From NCBI RefSeq assembly GCF_001715295.1, contig NZ_MDKB01000002.1:1323522-1387521 (forward strand): 64,000 bases of DNA. The letters are read 5' to 3'. Both the position numbers and the translations under genes were made by a program. Positions 42,358 to 51,556 of the stretch are shown here, piece after piece. Under the pieces are notes generated by a model. It ran no database searches. It saw only the letters and a list, made by a program, of their open reading frames with translations, and was not told where the DNA came from. The stretch is from Streptomyces griseus. GTDB taxonomy: Bacteria; Actinomycetota; Actinomycetes; Streptomycetales; Streptomycetaceae. How positions within the stretch are numbered: the first letter of the stretch is position 1; each line of letters begins with the position of its first letter.

Positions 42358-44136
42358 TCAGGGAATGAACTGATCAGGCGGAACGGGCCGGAGTTCCGGG
42401 AGCGGTCCCAGATTCACCTTGATGGGATCCTTCCGCAGCCACAGGGGCTCCCAGAAGCCGCACTGGTGCTCCGCCGAGAAGTCACTCTCGGGTCGGACGC
42501 CGCGGGCACCCGGGGCCAGGGACTGCACCGAAGGCGCGGCCACGGTGAACCGCGGCCAGTGCGGGGCGTGGTCGCCGTTGGGGGTCCCCGTCGCGGCGAA
42601 ACGGCTCCAGTAGCCGGCCATGGTGTCGGACAGCACCTGCTGGGCCGCATTGAAAGCCGGTTTCTCCGTGTGCCCTTGACCGAGCTTCCGCTGGAAGACG
42701 TAGGGGAGCTCCGAGCCGTGGTACGCGCCCAGGGGACCGTCCGGCCACCAGGGGACATCGCTACTGGCAACCGGATGCCGGTCGTTGAACTCGTAGGCGT
42801 AGACCGGCTGCTCGGGCGACAACTGCTTGTTGGACAGGTTGACGGCACATGAGAAGGCACCGTCACCGAGGGCTGCGCTGAGAGCCTTGCGTGGATCACC
42901 CTCGTACCTGACCAGCGGGTACCGGTCCATGATGTCCTGAACGACTTGCTCACCGGCTCCGAAGTGGTGAGCGACCGCCTTTCGGTAGAAGTCCGACGGC
43001 AGAGGGAGGCCCTCCGGGTACAGGAGGTAGACGAAGAAGGTGCCCTCGTCGTGGGTGGTCCCCGCGATCACCGGTACATGATGGACACGCCCGGCCCGAA
43101 CGGCTTTCCTGACCGGTTCGGGCAGGAGAGGACCGCCGGAGGCCGGGGACCACCCGTAATTCCCTTGTGTGCTCACGATGGCCTGGGCCGGGAGGGCACG
43201 CAGGCAGGCGGCCGCGTTCGCGTGCCGGCATCCGGCCTGACGCGCGAAGTCCGCGCCCTGCAGATCGGCCGTGGCCTGCTCCGGAGTGTCCGTGACACAG
43301 ACGCTCTGGAGAATCGCCCGCTGGAACAGGCCCGCCGCCGGCGGGGAGGCGAGATGGTCACAGATGCTGCCGCCACCGGCAGACTCTCCGAAGACCGTCA
43401 CGTTGTCCCGGTCGCCGCCGAACGCTCCTGCGTTCTCGCGTACCCAGCGCAGTGCGGCCTGTTGGTCCATCAGGCCGTACTGTCCGGACACGCCGTCCGG
43501 TGACTCCTTCGACAGACTGTGCAGGGCGAGGAAACCGAGCGCCCCGAGCCGGTAGTTGATGGTCACCACCACATTGCCCCGGGCGGCCAGCGCGCTGCCG
43601 TCATAGTCATTGCCACTGCCGCTGACCAAGGAACCGCCGTGGATCCACACCATGACCGGTCGGGGGCTGTGTGACGGCCGGGCCGGGGCGTAGACGTTGA
43701 GGAACAGGCAGTCCTCGCTCACCCGCAGATCCTCCCCGAACTCCCCCGACTGCGGGCATCGAGAGCCCATAGCCCTGGCCGGCCAGGTCCCGGGCCAGTG
43801 GTGGACGGGCTGAGGCGGTCTCCAACGCAGCTCGTCCTTCGGTGGGGCGGCGTAGGGGATCCCGAGGAAGCGGTTGACGCCCCGGTTCTCGACTCCCTGA
43901 AGGCGGCCTTGCCTCACCGTCACCACGGGCCCGTCGCCGTCGCCCGCCGTCGCCGTCGCCCTCGCCGTCGCCGGTGACGCGACCGCACCTGCCGCCGCGA
44001 CGATGACCGCCACGAGGACGGCACCGGCACGTAGTCCCGCCCGGATCCCGCTCCACGCCAAGTACGGGGAAAGGAAACCAGGAACACCGAGCCCGGCTTC
44101 GGTGGATGGTCGTCTGCATCTCATGCCCAGCACCAT
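42358..44136 (-). CDS. Secreted type-B carboxylesterase
   Basis: 592 residues. A hydrophobic segment (AGAVLVAVIVAAAGAVASPATA, about residues 37-58) acts as a signal peptide behind an unusually long, partly basic lead, so the true start may be internal. The esterase motifs follow: GIPYAAPP, EDCLFLNVY, MVWIHGGSLVSGSG (oxyanion hole), VTVFGESAGGGS (nucleophile serine), GTTHDEGTFF (acid) and GAYHGSELPYVF (histidine). It hydrolyses carboxylic esters, possibly amides. It stands alone, next to a degenerate stretch upstream. Confidence 0.88.
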   Translation of the reverse strand: MVLGMRCRRPSTEAGLGVPGFLSPYLAWSGIRAGLRAGAVLVAVIVAAAGAVASPATARATATAGDGDGPVVTVRQGRLQGVENRGVNRFLGIPYAAPPKDELRWRPPQPVHHWPGTWPARAMGSRCPQSGEFGEDLRVSEDCLFLNVYAPARPSHSPRPVMVWIHGGSLVSGSGNDYDGSALAARGNVVVTINYRLGALGFLALHSLSKESPDGVSGQYGLMDQQAALRWVRENAGAFGGDRDNVTVFGESAGGGSICDHLASPPAAGLFQRAILQSVCVTDTPEQATADLQGADFARQAGCRHANAAACLRALPAQAIVSTQGNYGWSPASGGPLLPEPVRKAVRAGRVHHVPVIAGTTHDEGTFFVYLLYPEGLPLPSDFYRKAVAHHFGAGEQVVQDIMDRYPLVRYEGDPRKALSAALGDGAFSCAVNLSNKQLSPEQPVYAYEFNDRHPVASSDVPWWPDGPLGAYHGSELPYVFQRKLGQGHTEKPAFNAAQQVLSDTMAGYWSRFAATGTPNGDHAPHWPRFTVAAPSVQSLAPGARGVRPESDFSAEHQCGFWEPLWLRKDPIKVNLGPLPELRPVPPDQFIP

Positions 44137-45128
44137 TACAGCCGGGAAGCGGCATGACTTATCAAACTGCCCTTTCCTACGACATGTTCACCATCTCGGA
44201 CGCATGGTAGGGCGGGCCGGGTGCCGTCAGGCCACCGAGGCGGCCACAGAGGCCGGGCGGCACGGGGACCCCGGTGCGTCCAGCGCGCCCTCCTGGCTCC
44301 GCTCCCGCACCCAGGGGCTCCTCCTCACCGCACCTCTTGCCCGTATCGGCAGCGCTTCCGCTTCTCGGCTCCGGGACAGCTCCTCGGCCTGCGGGGTCTC
44401 GATCGAGATGCGCAGGGGGACAGTTCCTCGGCCTGCGGGGTCTCGGCCGCGATCGCGGTGCGCAGCGTGATCGTGTAGCCGCAGCGCTGCTCTGAGATGC
44501 CGTCGAATGGCTCGACGTCCGGGTTGGCGCGCATCAGGCCACGCCAGGAACTGGGCAGCAGCGACTGGTCCCGTTCCCTCGCTGCGACATTCGTACGGCC
44601 GACCAGGTGCGGCAGCCGCTTGAGCGCTTCCACCCCCGGCGCCCCGGTCTCGACGGCGCCCAAGTCCACGGTGCCGGCCGGTAACCGCGTGAAGCCGAGC
44701 ACACTGCCGCACCGGGAGGCAAGCGTGGCCTGCAGTTGCCCCCCTCCCTGGACCGGGGTTGCTCACGCCGTGGGCGTGCAGTCGTACTTCAGCCTCGCTC
44801 GGGTCTCGAGCCCGGGGTCACACCGCTCCCGGAGCGGGTTCCCCTGGTCGGAAGACGTCGAGGGGGCGCCGGTGGCAGAGGCCTGCGGGTGCCGGGACGA
44901 CGTCCGGACGGGATGAGCGGATGGTGCGTGTCGAGAAGGAGGAAAGGACGCTGCGGCACGGTTGTCACCAGGGCACGACAGCCGGAAGCGGGACATCGGT
45001 GACCTTGTGGATGGACCGTCCGATGCTGCCCGCCAGGCGCTGGTGACGGTCACTCAGAATGAGACGGCCAGCGCCACCACCTGTGAAGATCGAAGCACCG
45101 GGATTCCCGGCACGACCCTGAAGAACTG
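44137..45128. other. Degenerate 1-kb stretch without an intact gene
   Basis: Several short frames with coding-like pieces are interrupted by stops and frame changes. It includes the possible pseudogene at 44397-44757 and, on the minus strand, a frame ending ARLKYDCTPTA at 44763. A 46-bp imperfect tandem duplication lies at about 44379-44470 (CTCCTCGGCCTGCGGGGTCT in both copies, one base different). The region looks like decayed accessory DNA. Confidence 0.55.
44397..44757 (-). pseudogene. Gene fragment, possibly of a Tn3-type transposase
   Basis: The minus frame reads VLGFTRLPAGTVDLGAVETG, then GVEALKRLPHLVGRTNVAAR and SLLPSSWRGLMRANPDVEP, which has protein-like composition and codon bias, then drifts into the duplicated GC-rich DNA. 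Both ends lack a proper start and stop context. The pattern reminded me of the middle part of actinobacterial Tn3-family transposases, but that is a weak recollection; other origins are quite possible. Confidence 0.35.
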
Positions 45129-45665
45129 ATGCGGACGGTGAGGGATATGGGCGGCATAGCGGGCGCGGGCACCCCGGGCGCGCGGCAGAACAAGGGGAAC
45201 GAGAGGAAGGTGCGGCCAGTTGCGGCCACGCTGGCGTTCCTGGGTATCGCAGCGGTGTCAGCCGCGTTCGCGGTGCTGGTAACGCTCCCGGCGGCCCAGC
45301 ATCTGCGCTCCTTCCAGGACGGCGAGCGTGCTCCCGCGACTCTGTACAGGGGCGGCTCCTGCATGGTGGGCCATTGCCAGGTCGAGTTCGAGGCCGACGG
45401 CCGGACGGTAGTGGCGGATCTGCCTGCGGGCAGCGGCGGCGGCAAGAGCTCGGTCGGCACGCATCTCACCGTCCGATACCGGGCTGACGACCCGCAGGTG
45501 GCTGTCCGCGAAGACGACCTCGGAGGCGGCGGGGCAGCCGTGCTGGCGGTGGTGTCGGCCGGGACGGCCCTGTTCGCCCTGGTGATGTCGGTCGTGGCGC
45601 TGGTCTACGCGGTGAGGCAACGGCGCGCGGACCCGGCTCCCGGCAGTGCGTCCGAGGATCGCTGA
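45129..45665 (+). CDS. Membrane protein, DUF3592-like
   Basis: 178 residues. Two membrane helices (AATLAFLGIAAVSAAFAVLV and AAVLAVVSAGTALFALVMSV) flank a roughly 75-residue exported beta domain (RAPATLYRGGSCMVGHCQVEFEADG...THLTVRYRADDP), the layout of DUF3592-like proteins. The first 25 residues are hydrophilic, so the start could be the internal GTG near VRPVAATL. No functional clue from neighbours. Confidence 0.72.
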   Translation: MRTVRDMGGIAGAGTPGARQNKGNERKVRPVAATLAFLGIAAVSAAFAVLVTLPAAQHLRSFQDGERAPATLYRGGSCMVGHCQVEFEADGRTVVADLPAGSGGGKSSVGTHLTVRYRADDPQVAVREDDLGGGGAAVLAVVSAGTALFALVMSVVALVYAVRQRRADPAPGSASEDR

Positions 45666-46276
45666 CACCCCTCCCTATCTGCGACGACGGACGCAGGCGG
45701 CTCGCGGCGCTGCCCGTGGAAACGACCTCCCCGTGCGCCGCGAGAACCCGTGCTGTGACCGGCGCTGTCCGCATCAAGAGGAGCCTCACCCGGTGCGTGC
45801 GGTCGCACCACGGCCAGGAGGAGGCCTCCTGCGAGCGCTCGGCGACCCGGACGTTGCATGACCACGGCGGTGACCGCATAGAGGGGGCACGTGAACGAGG
45901 TTCGCCTCACCGAGGCGTGGCGGCCCGCGCCACCTGTCCCCAGCTGACGGTCCGCCGCATTCCGGTCCGAAAGCCCACGTAGTCACGTCGTTCCGGGTGC
46001 AGTTGGGACCGATGAGAGCGCTCCTCCGCCTCGTCGCGTCCTGTGGGGGGCTCGCTCTGCCGTTGTGTCACGGCCGGCGGACGCCCCCTACTGCCCCGCC
46101 GGGTGCCCAGGGCACACTGAGTCGAACCGGCGGGCAGTACAGTGCATGCTCCGCCGTACCCTTCCCTCGGTGCCGCGAGGGAACGTGCCCACTGCGCCCG
46201 GCTGTTGGCACCGCACCGTGCGTCGCGCGGCGGGTACACACCGGGGCAGAGCGCGAGGAGACCGGGGAGAGCGATC
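45666..46276. other. 611-bp gap: no gene seen
   Basis: Frames on both strands are short and lack codon bias. Only the promoter and leader of the toxin-antitoxin-like pair are expected here, with GAGGAGACCGGGGAGAG just before the start at 46277. Confidence 0.5.
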
Positions 46277-46525
46277 ATGGGTGAGGCTCTGAAAACCTTC
46301 GTCGGCGGCGCCGAGGTCGAGGTGCCGAACAGCATCCCGGCGATCCGTGCCGCCTTGCCCGAGGAGAGACGCGAGGAATTCGACCAGGCGATCAACGACG
46401 CCGGCGTCCATGAGATCCAGGCCGTCATGCGGCACTGGATGCTCGAGTCCGTGCCCGATCCGGAGGCCGAGCAGATCCTGGACCGGCTGGCGCAGGACGA
46501 GGCCGAGAGGCGGAGCGTCGCTTGA
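46277..46525 (+). CDS. Antitoxin-like protein (DUF6247-like)
   Basis: 82 residues from ATG at 46277, with GGGGAGAG upstream. NSIPAIRAALPEERREEFDQAINDAG and AVMRHWML match the small Streptomyces family with AIRAALP...R.EF that accompanies RelE/ParE-like partners. The acidic C-terminus (DPEAEQILDRLAQDEAE) suits a partner-binding helix. Its stop overlaps the TTG start of the next gene (TTGA), the coupling expected for a toxin-antitoxin pair. Confidence 0.72.
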   Translation: MGEALKTFVGGAEVEVPNSIPAIRAALPEERREEFDQAINDAGVHEIQAVMRHWMLESVPDPEAEQILDRLAQDEAERRSVA

Positions 46526-46764
46526 GCTTCCGCATCTCCTACGCCCCGCCCGCGGACGACACCCTGGCCAAGATGCGGGACGGCGACTCGTTCCGCGACG
46601 AGATGGCGCGCACCCTTGGCCGGGACCCGTACGGTCACGCCTCGTCCGCCGTCAAGCGCGAACGCGACCGGCGCGAGGCGACGGTCTACGGGGCGATCGT
46701 CCTCTACTACGTCTCCGGATCCGTGCTGACGGTCACCGTGGTCAGACTCGTCCCCCTGCCCTGA
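46522..46764 (+). CDS. RelE/ParE-like small toxin candidate
   Basis: 80 residues from TTG at 46522. ISYAPPADDTLAKMRDGDSFRDEM, the basic DPYGHASSAVKRERDRREAT and a hydrophobic C-terminal strand pair (VYGAIVLYYVSG and VLTVTVVRLVPLP) fit the short beta-sheet fold of RelE/ParE proteins, but catalytic residues cannot be assigned. The rare TTG start and four-base overlap would keep its level below that of the upstream protein. Confidence 0.62.
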   Translation: MSFRISYAPPADDTLAKMRDGDSFRDEMARTLGRDPYGHASSAVKRERDRREATVYGAIVLYYVSGSVLTVTVVRLVPLP

Positions 46765-47067
46765 GCCGCCGGCAGCCCTCCGGCCCCGCGCAGTTCCGCT
46801 GTCGGTGAGGGTCGGTGGTGGCCCCGAGGTCCCGGAAAGCTGCGCGGATCGCCGCGTTCCGCTCGCCCTGTTCGCCTCCGTGATGTGGTTCCGTGGCACG
46901 GAAGGGCCGTCCGCACCGGCCGTCTCCGTCCCCGGACGGCGTCACCGCTCGCCGCGACCGTTCTCGGCTGCTTCGTGCGGGGCGACGCGCGGGCCCCGTC
47001 ACAGCCGGCGGGCCCAGTGGCGGTCGTCCCCCCGTCATGCTCGCCGGCCCTGGGCGGACAGGCGAAA

Positions 47068-47104
47068 GGGGGCGGGGAAGGCAACGGCCGTCCGCCCCGC
47101 CCCC
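47068..47104 (-). terminator. Terminator downstream of the lipoprotein gene
   Basis: GGGGGCGGGG (47068-47077) pairs with CCCCGCCCCC (47095-47104); it is 24 bp past the stop of the leftward lipoprotein gene. The rest of the gap 46765-47127 shows no gene. Confidence 0.75.
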
Positions 47105-47127
47105 GCCTGCTCGCCCCGCCCGGAAGG

Positions 47128-47907
47128 TCAGCCGAGCTTCTCGACCTGAGCCGCGACCACCTCGGACGGCATGTCGAAGTCGGCCTTCCCGCTGGCCACG
47201 ACACCGAGGTTCAGAGCGAAGAACGTCGCGACCGTGCCGCCCTGACGGAGGCTCACCAGCTTGAGAGGCGTCTTGGTGCCGTCCTGCTCAGCCGTCACCG
47301 TCCAGGCCACCGTCTCCTCACCGCCCGTCACCTTCTCCTCGGCCAGCTTGAGGATCTTCGTCTTGTCGCCCTTGATCGTCACGGTGAAACCGCCGGCGGC
47401 GCACGCGGCCGCCGAGTCACGGAGCTCGGCCACGCTCTTCGCGGCACCGTCGCCTTCGTAGGAGGCGAGCGTGACCAGGGTCGACGTCACGTCGAAGGCG
47501 GCCTTCATGACGTCCGCGGGGTCCTTGCCCGCACCCTTCTTGGGCTCCTGCACGACCTCGCGGCCCGCGGTGGCGACCGGGGTGCCCCGCTTCGCTCCGG
47601 CGTAGGCGAGCCCGAACGGTTCGCACTCCTTCTTGTCCACGGAGACCTCGTCAGGCCCCACGAGGTTCTTGGCACCGGTCTTCGCGACCTTGTGGCCCGC
47701 CACGTCACCCTGCTCCAGCGACGCCTTCTCCAGCTCCGCCGCGGTCAGCGCCTTGACCACCGGCTTCGGCGAGCCGCCCGACGCGGCACCGTCGCCCTTG
47801 TCACCGGAGCCGGTGTCGGCGTCGGAACCCCCGCAGGCGGTGGCCAGCAGGGCCAGGGAAGCCGCGGAGGCGGCAAGGGCGGTACGGCGTACGGCAGTGG
47901 CGCGCAT
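47128..47907 (-). CDS. Lipoprotein of unknown function
   Basis: 259 residues. The N-terminus MRATAVRRTALAASAASLAL runs to the lipobox LLATACGG. After a Gly/Asp/Ser linker the mature domain (LTAAELEKASLEQGDVAGHKV; FGLAYAGAKRGTPVATAGRE; VAELRDSAAACAAGGFTVT; VAWTVTAEQDGTKTPLKLVSL) resembles the extracellular sensor-like lipoproteins of streptomycetes related to the PknH sensor fold. Two cysteines (KKECEPF and AAACAAG) may form a disulfide. No functional partner adjoins. Confidence 0.82.
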   Translation of the reverse strand: MRATAVRRTALAASAASLALLATACGGSDADTGSGDKGDGAASGGSPKPVVKALTAAELEKASLEQGDVAGHKVAKTGAKNLVGPDEVSVDKKECEPFGLAYAGAKRGTPVATAGREVVQEPKKGAGKDPADVMKAAFDVTSTLVTLASYEGDGAAKSVAELRDSAAACAAGGFTVTIKGDKTKILKLAEEKVTGGEETVAWTVTAEQDGTKTPLKLVSLRQGGTVATFFALNLGVVASGKADFDMPSEVVAAQVEKLG

Positions 47908-48122
47908 GGTTCATCTCTCCATCCGGAAGGAGCAACAGCCCGTCACCGTGACGGAGTTGCTTCGTCCAGGGAGTGCTGTCGCAGTGGACGACACTCTACG
48001 AGCGGACGCGTGTCGGACGGTCACCGTGAACGGTCACGGGATGTGATCGTGACTCCTCCGTGATGACCTCACGGGATGTCTGCGGGCGCCTACATCGGAG
48101 CTCAGCCGGAGAAGTACCGCCC

Positions 48123-48158
48123 GTGGATGCGGAGGTGGACGTGGATGCGGAGGTGGAC
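48123..48158. repeat. 18-bp tandem duplication
   Basis: GTGGATGCGGAGGTGGAC occurs twice back to back (48123-48140, 48141-48158). It lies in the 445-bp gap 47908-48352, which otherwise shows no gene. Confidence 0.85.
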
Positions 48159-48352
48159 GTGCCAGGCTCCGCGGACGTACCGGCGGACGGCCCGCCCCCG
48201 GGACCGCCTCCGGGTCTCCGCAGGCCTCGGAACGGGTGTTACCGGGCTTCACCGAGGCCCGGACACCGATCCGCCAGGACCCCCGTCCGCGCCGCTGCCG
48301 GCAGTCGCGCCGTAGGGTGCCGCCCCGTCGGCGCATGCGGGGAAGCCGGGGA

Positions 48353-48862
48353 TCAGGTGGTGGGACGCTGCGTCAGGTGGGTGAACGCGTCGAGGTTCCG
48401 GGTCGACTCGCCGCGCTCCACCCGCCAGGCGTACTCCTTGCGGATCGCGCTCGCGAAGCCCAGTTCGAGGAGCGGGTTGAAGGCCCCGTCCGCCGCCTCC
48501 AGAACCGTGCCGAGCAGCCGGTCCAGCTCCTTCGGGGTGACCACGGACAGCGGGAGCTTTCCGACGAGGTAGATGTCGCCGAGGCTGTCGATCGCGTAAC
48601 TCAGCCCGAAAAGCCGCAGATTGCGCTCGAGGAGCCAGCGGTGCACCGCCGCGTCGTTCTCGTCCGGGTGGCGGATGACGAAGGCGTTCACGGAGAGGGA
48701 GTGCTTGCCGACGAGCAAGGAGCACGTGGTGGAGAGCTTCCGGGTGCCGGGCAGCGTGACGACGTAGTTGCCCGGGCCGGGGCTCTCCCAGGCGAGCTCC
48801 GCCTCGTCCAGCACTGCCTCGATGACCTGCGCCGCTGCGATTTCCTCGGATACGTCAGCCAT
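48353..48862 (-). CDS. YbjN-domain protein
   Basis: 169 residues from ATG at 48862; TACGCT six bases upstream marks a leaderless start. The order LAWESPGPGNYVVTLPG, TCSLLVGKHSLSVNAFVIR and then LGDIYLVGKLPLS followed by a helix (LDRLLGTVLEAADG) is that of the YbjN/type III secretion-chaperone-like fold common upstream of mshA in actinobacteria. Role unknown; it is probably cytosolic. It follows mshA on the same strand by 73 bp. Confidence 0.84.
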   Translation of the reverse strand: MADVSEEIAAAQVIEAVLDEAELAWESPGPGNYVVTLPGTRKLSTTCSLLVGKHSLSVNAFVIRHPDENDAAVHRWLLERNLRLFGLSYAIDSLGDIYLVGKLPLSVVTPKELDRLLGTVLEAADGAFNPLLELGFASAIRKEYAWRVERGESTRNLDAFTHLTQRPTT

Positions 48863-48935
48863 GGTCCGAGCGTACGACACGGGCCCGGGGCCGCGGCCGG
48901 GAACGGCCCTGCGGCATCGACGGCGGCAACGGGCG

Positions 48936-50327
48936 TCAGCCGCGGTGCGACCGTGCGCGGCGCCGGTGGTCGCACATCGCCGCCGTGTACACGTCGGCCG
49001 TAGCGGAAGCCGCAGTGTCCCAGCCGAACGACTGGGCGTGCTCGGCGGCCGCCGCCCCCATCCGGTCGACCAGCTCCGGGCTGTCCGCGAACCGGCTGAG
49101 CGCGCGGGCGTACGCCTCCGGCTCGTGGCCGGGGATCAGGAAGCCGCTGACCCCGTCCCGCACCGCCACCGGCAGGCCGCCGACCGCCGCGGCCACCACC
49201 GGTGTGCCTGCTGCCTGGGCCTCTATGGCGACGAGCCCGAAGGACTCGTTGTACGACGGCATCACCAGCACGGACGCGGCCCTGAACCAGTCGGCGAGCA
49301 GGTCCTGGCCGACCGGCGGCTGGAACCGTACGACATCGGCTATGCCCAGCCGTGCGGCCAGCTTCTGCAGACCCTCCGGCTTGGCCAGCCCGCTTCCGCT
49401 GGGGCCGCCGACCACCGGCACGAGGATGCGCGAGCGCAGCGACGGGTCCCGTTCCAGAAGTACGGCGACGGCGCGCAGCAGCACGTCGGGGGCCTTCAGC
49501 GGCTGGATCCGGCCGGCGAAGAGGGGGATCAGGGCGTCCTGCGGCAGTCCGAGGCGGGCCCGGGCTGCCGCGCGGGCGGTCGCGGCCCCGCCGGGGTGGA
49601 GCGGGCCGGAACCCCGGGGGACGGGGCGGAAGCGGTCCAGGTTGACGCCGGGGTGGACGACGGCGACGGCGGCCGGGTCGGCCTCGTAGAAGCGGACGAG
49701 TTCGTCCGCCTCCCCTGCGGTGTTGGCGATGAGCCGGTCGGCGGCGTGCACGATCTGCGTCTCGCCGATGACCCGGGCCGCGGGCTCCGGGGTGTCGCCC
49801 TGGGCCAGGGCGGCGTTCTTGACCTTGGCCATGGTGTGCATGGCGTGGACGAGCGGGACACCCCAGCGCTGGGCGGCGAGCCAGCCGACCTGGCCGGACA
49901 GCCAGTAGTGGGAGTGGACGAGGTCGTAGTAGCCGGGACGCTGACCGGCCCAGGCCTGCATCACGCCGTGCGTGAAGGCGCAGAGCTGGGCGGGCAGCTC
50001 CTCCTTGGCCAGGCCCTCGTACGGACCCGCGTCGACATGGCGTACGAGGACACCGGGCGCCAGTTCCACCACCGGAGGCAGGGCACCGGTGGTCGCGCGG
50101 GTGAAGATCTCCACCTCGATGCCGATCGCGGCGAGGCGCTCGGCCAGCTCCACGATGTAGACGTTCATGCCGCCCGCGTCACCGGTGCCCGGCTGGTGCA
50201 GCGGAGAGGTGTGGACGGAGAGCATCGCGACACGACGCGGCTTGCGGTGACCGCCCGCGAGACCACTCGGGAACCGGAGGCGGGGCGCCACACGGCCGCT
50301 GCCGAGCCGAGAGACGTACTGGCTCAT
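48936..50327 (-). CDS. mshA: D-inositol-3-phosphate glycosyltransferase MshA
   Basis: 463 residues from ATG at 50327, with GAGGAG upstream. [20 protein letters not shown] is the first inositol-phosphate-binding loop; [14 protein letters not shown] and the later [20 protein letters not shown] belong to the GT4 nucleotide-sugar site (E of the EX7E motif in [15 protein letters not shown]). It joins GlcNAc from UDP-GlcNAc to inositol phosphate, the first step of mycothiol synthesis. The frame stays open to 50417, but no ribosome site supports a longer protein. Confidence 0.94.
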   Translation of the reverse strand: MSQYVSRLGSGRVAPRLRFPSGLAGGHRKPRRVAMLSVHTSPLHQPGTGDAGGMNVYIVELAERLAAIGIEVEIFTRATTGALPPVVELAPGVLVRHVDAGPYEGLAKEELPAQLCAFTHGVMQAWAGQRPGYYDLVHSHYWLSGQVGWLAAQRWGVPLVHAMHTMAKVKNAALAQGDTPEPAARVIGETQIVHAADRLIANTAGEADELVRFYEADPAAVAVVHPGVNLDRFRPVPRGSGPLHPGGAATARAAARARLGLPQDALIPLFAGRIQPLKAPDVLLRAVAVLLERDPSLRSRILVPVVGGPSGSGLAKPEGLQKLAARLGIADVVRFQPPVGQDLLADWFRAASVLVMPSYNESFGLVAIEAQAAGTPVVAAAVGGLPVAVRDGVSGFLIPGHEPEAYARALSRFADSPELVDRMGAAAAEHAQSFGWDTAASATADVYTAAMCDHRRRARSHRG

Positions 50328-50553
50328 GTGGTCCGCTCCTCCTCGCTCGGGGCATGACAGGCAGGGGGCGCACACGACCCCGTCCAAGGGTCCGAACAGC
50401 GGAACCCGGCCTTTCATTTCCGTTTTGCCAAATCATTACGGTATGACCGGGGTGCCCCGGACATCCTCCTGCCCCGCCGCCCGGCCCGCCCGCTCCGTCC
50501 TCCCCGTCCGCCCCGCCCGCTCCCCCTGCCGCGCTTCGCCTACGCTCGCAGTC

Positions 50554-51342
50554 ATGCACCCGCGCCCCATCGGCACCGCGACCCGCGGGACGACGAATCC
50601 CAACCGGCTGCGCCGCATGGACCGCTGGATCGCCGCCACCCACGGCTCCGCCCTGCGCCGCAGCGACTCCCCCCTCGCGGTGGACCTCGGCTACGGCGCG
50701 GCACCCTGGACCGCCGTCGAACTGCTGGCACGGCTGCGTACCGTCGAGCCGCGCACGGCCGTCGTGGGCGTCGAGATCGATCCGGCGCGGGTCGCCGCCG
50801 CGAAGCCGTACGAGCGTGCGGGCCTCACCTTCGTCCACGGCGGCTTCGAGATCCCGCTGCCCGGTCGCCCGGACCTGATCCGGGCCGCGAACGTGCTGCG
50901 CCAGTACGACGAGGACGAGGTGGACGCCGTCTGGCAGCGGCTGTGTGCACGGCTCGCCCCGGGCGGTCTGCTCGTCGAGGGCACCTGCGACGAGATCGGG
51001 CGCCGGCACGTCTGGGTGGCACTGGGACCGGAGGGGCCGCGCACGGTCACCTTCGCGACCCGGCTCGGTTCGCTGGAGCGCCCCTCCGACCTCGCGGAGC
51101 GCCTCCCCAAGGCCCTGATCCACCGCAATGTGCCGGGCGAACCCGTCCACGCCTTCCTGCGCGACCTCGACCGGGCCTGGGCGGCCGCGTCCCCGTACGC
51201 CTCGCTGGGTGCGCGTCAGCGGTGGATCACGGCGGTCCGGTCCGTCTCCGCCGACTGGCCCCTGACGGACGACGTACGGCGGTGGCGGCAGGGCGAACTG
51301 ACGGTGCGGTGGGCAGCGCTGCGGCCCGGTCCGCCCCTCTGA
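50554..51342 (+). CDS. Class I SAM-dependent methyltransferase
   Basis: 262 residues from ATG at 50554, seven bases after TACGCT (leaderless). AVDLGYGAAPWTAVELLARL is motif I with an unusual GYGAAPW loop, followed by VVGVEIDPARV (acid for ribose), GGFEIPLPGRPDLIRAANVLRQY and LCARLAPGGLLVEGTCDEIG. A single rossmann fold is complete. The acceptor is unknown. It diverges from mshA and is conserved next to it in streptomycetes, as far as I recall. Confidence 0.86.
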   Translation: MHPRPIGTATRGTTNPNRLRRMDRWIAATHGSALRRSDSPLAVDLGYGAAPWTAVELLARLRTVEPRTAVVGVEIDPARVAAAKPYERAGLTFVHGGFEIPLPGRPDLIRAANVLRQYDEDEVDAVWQRLCARLAPGGLLVEGTCDEIGRRHVWVALGPEGPRTVTFATRLGSLERPSDLAERLPKALIHRNVPGEPVHAFLRDLDRAWAAASPYASLGARQRWITAVRSVSADWPLTDDVRRWRQGELTVRWAALRPGPPL

Positions 51343-51556
51343 ACGGACGGCCGGCGAAGGCCGTGCGGAAAACCGGCCCGATCCGGGAACACCGGTGCGG
51401 CACCGTTCGTCCCCCTGTATGACGTGCCGGGTGGCCCGGGCCTCTGTCGCTTTACGGGACGACATGACACGATCGCGTCGTCACCTGAACGTTACTGAAG
51501 GTAAGTCGGATGGCCGTGCTCAGGCTTTCGTCGCCTTGCGCCCGGAGGGGGAGTTC

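Noticed and set aside
45896..45935. Iron-box-like site GAGGTTCGCCTCACC
   Set aside because: Only partly similar to the DmdR/IdeR consensus and not next to any gene start.
51343..51556. ydaO (c-di-AMP) riboswitch before the NlpC/P60 gene
   Set aside because: Expected from similar Streptomyces genes, but the conserved riboswitch core segments are not present in this leader.
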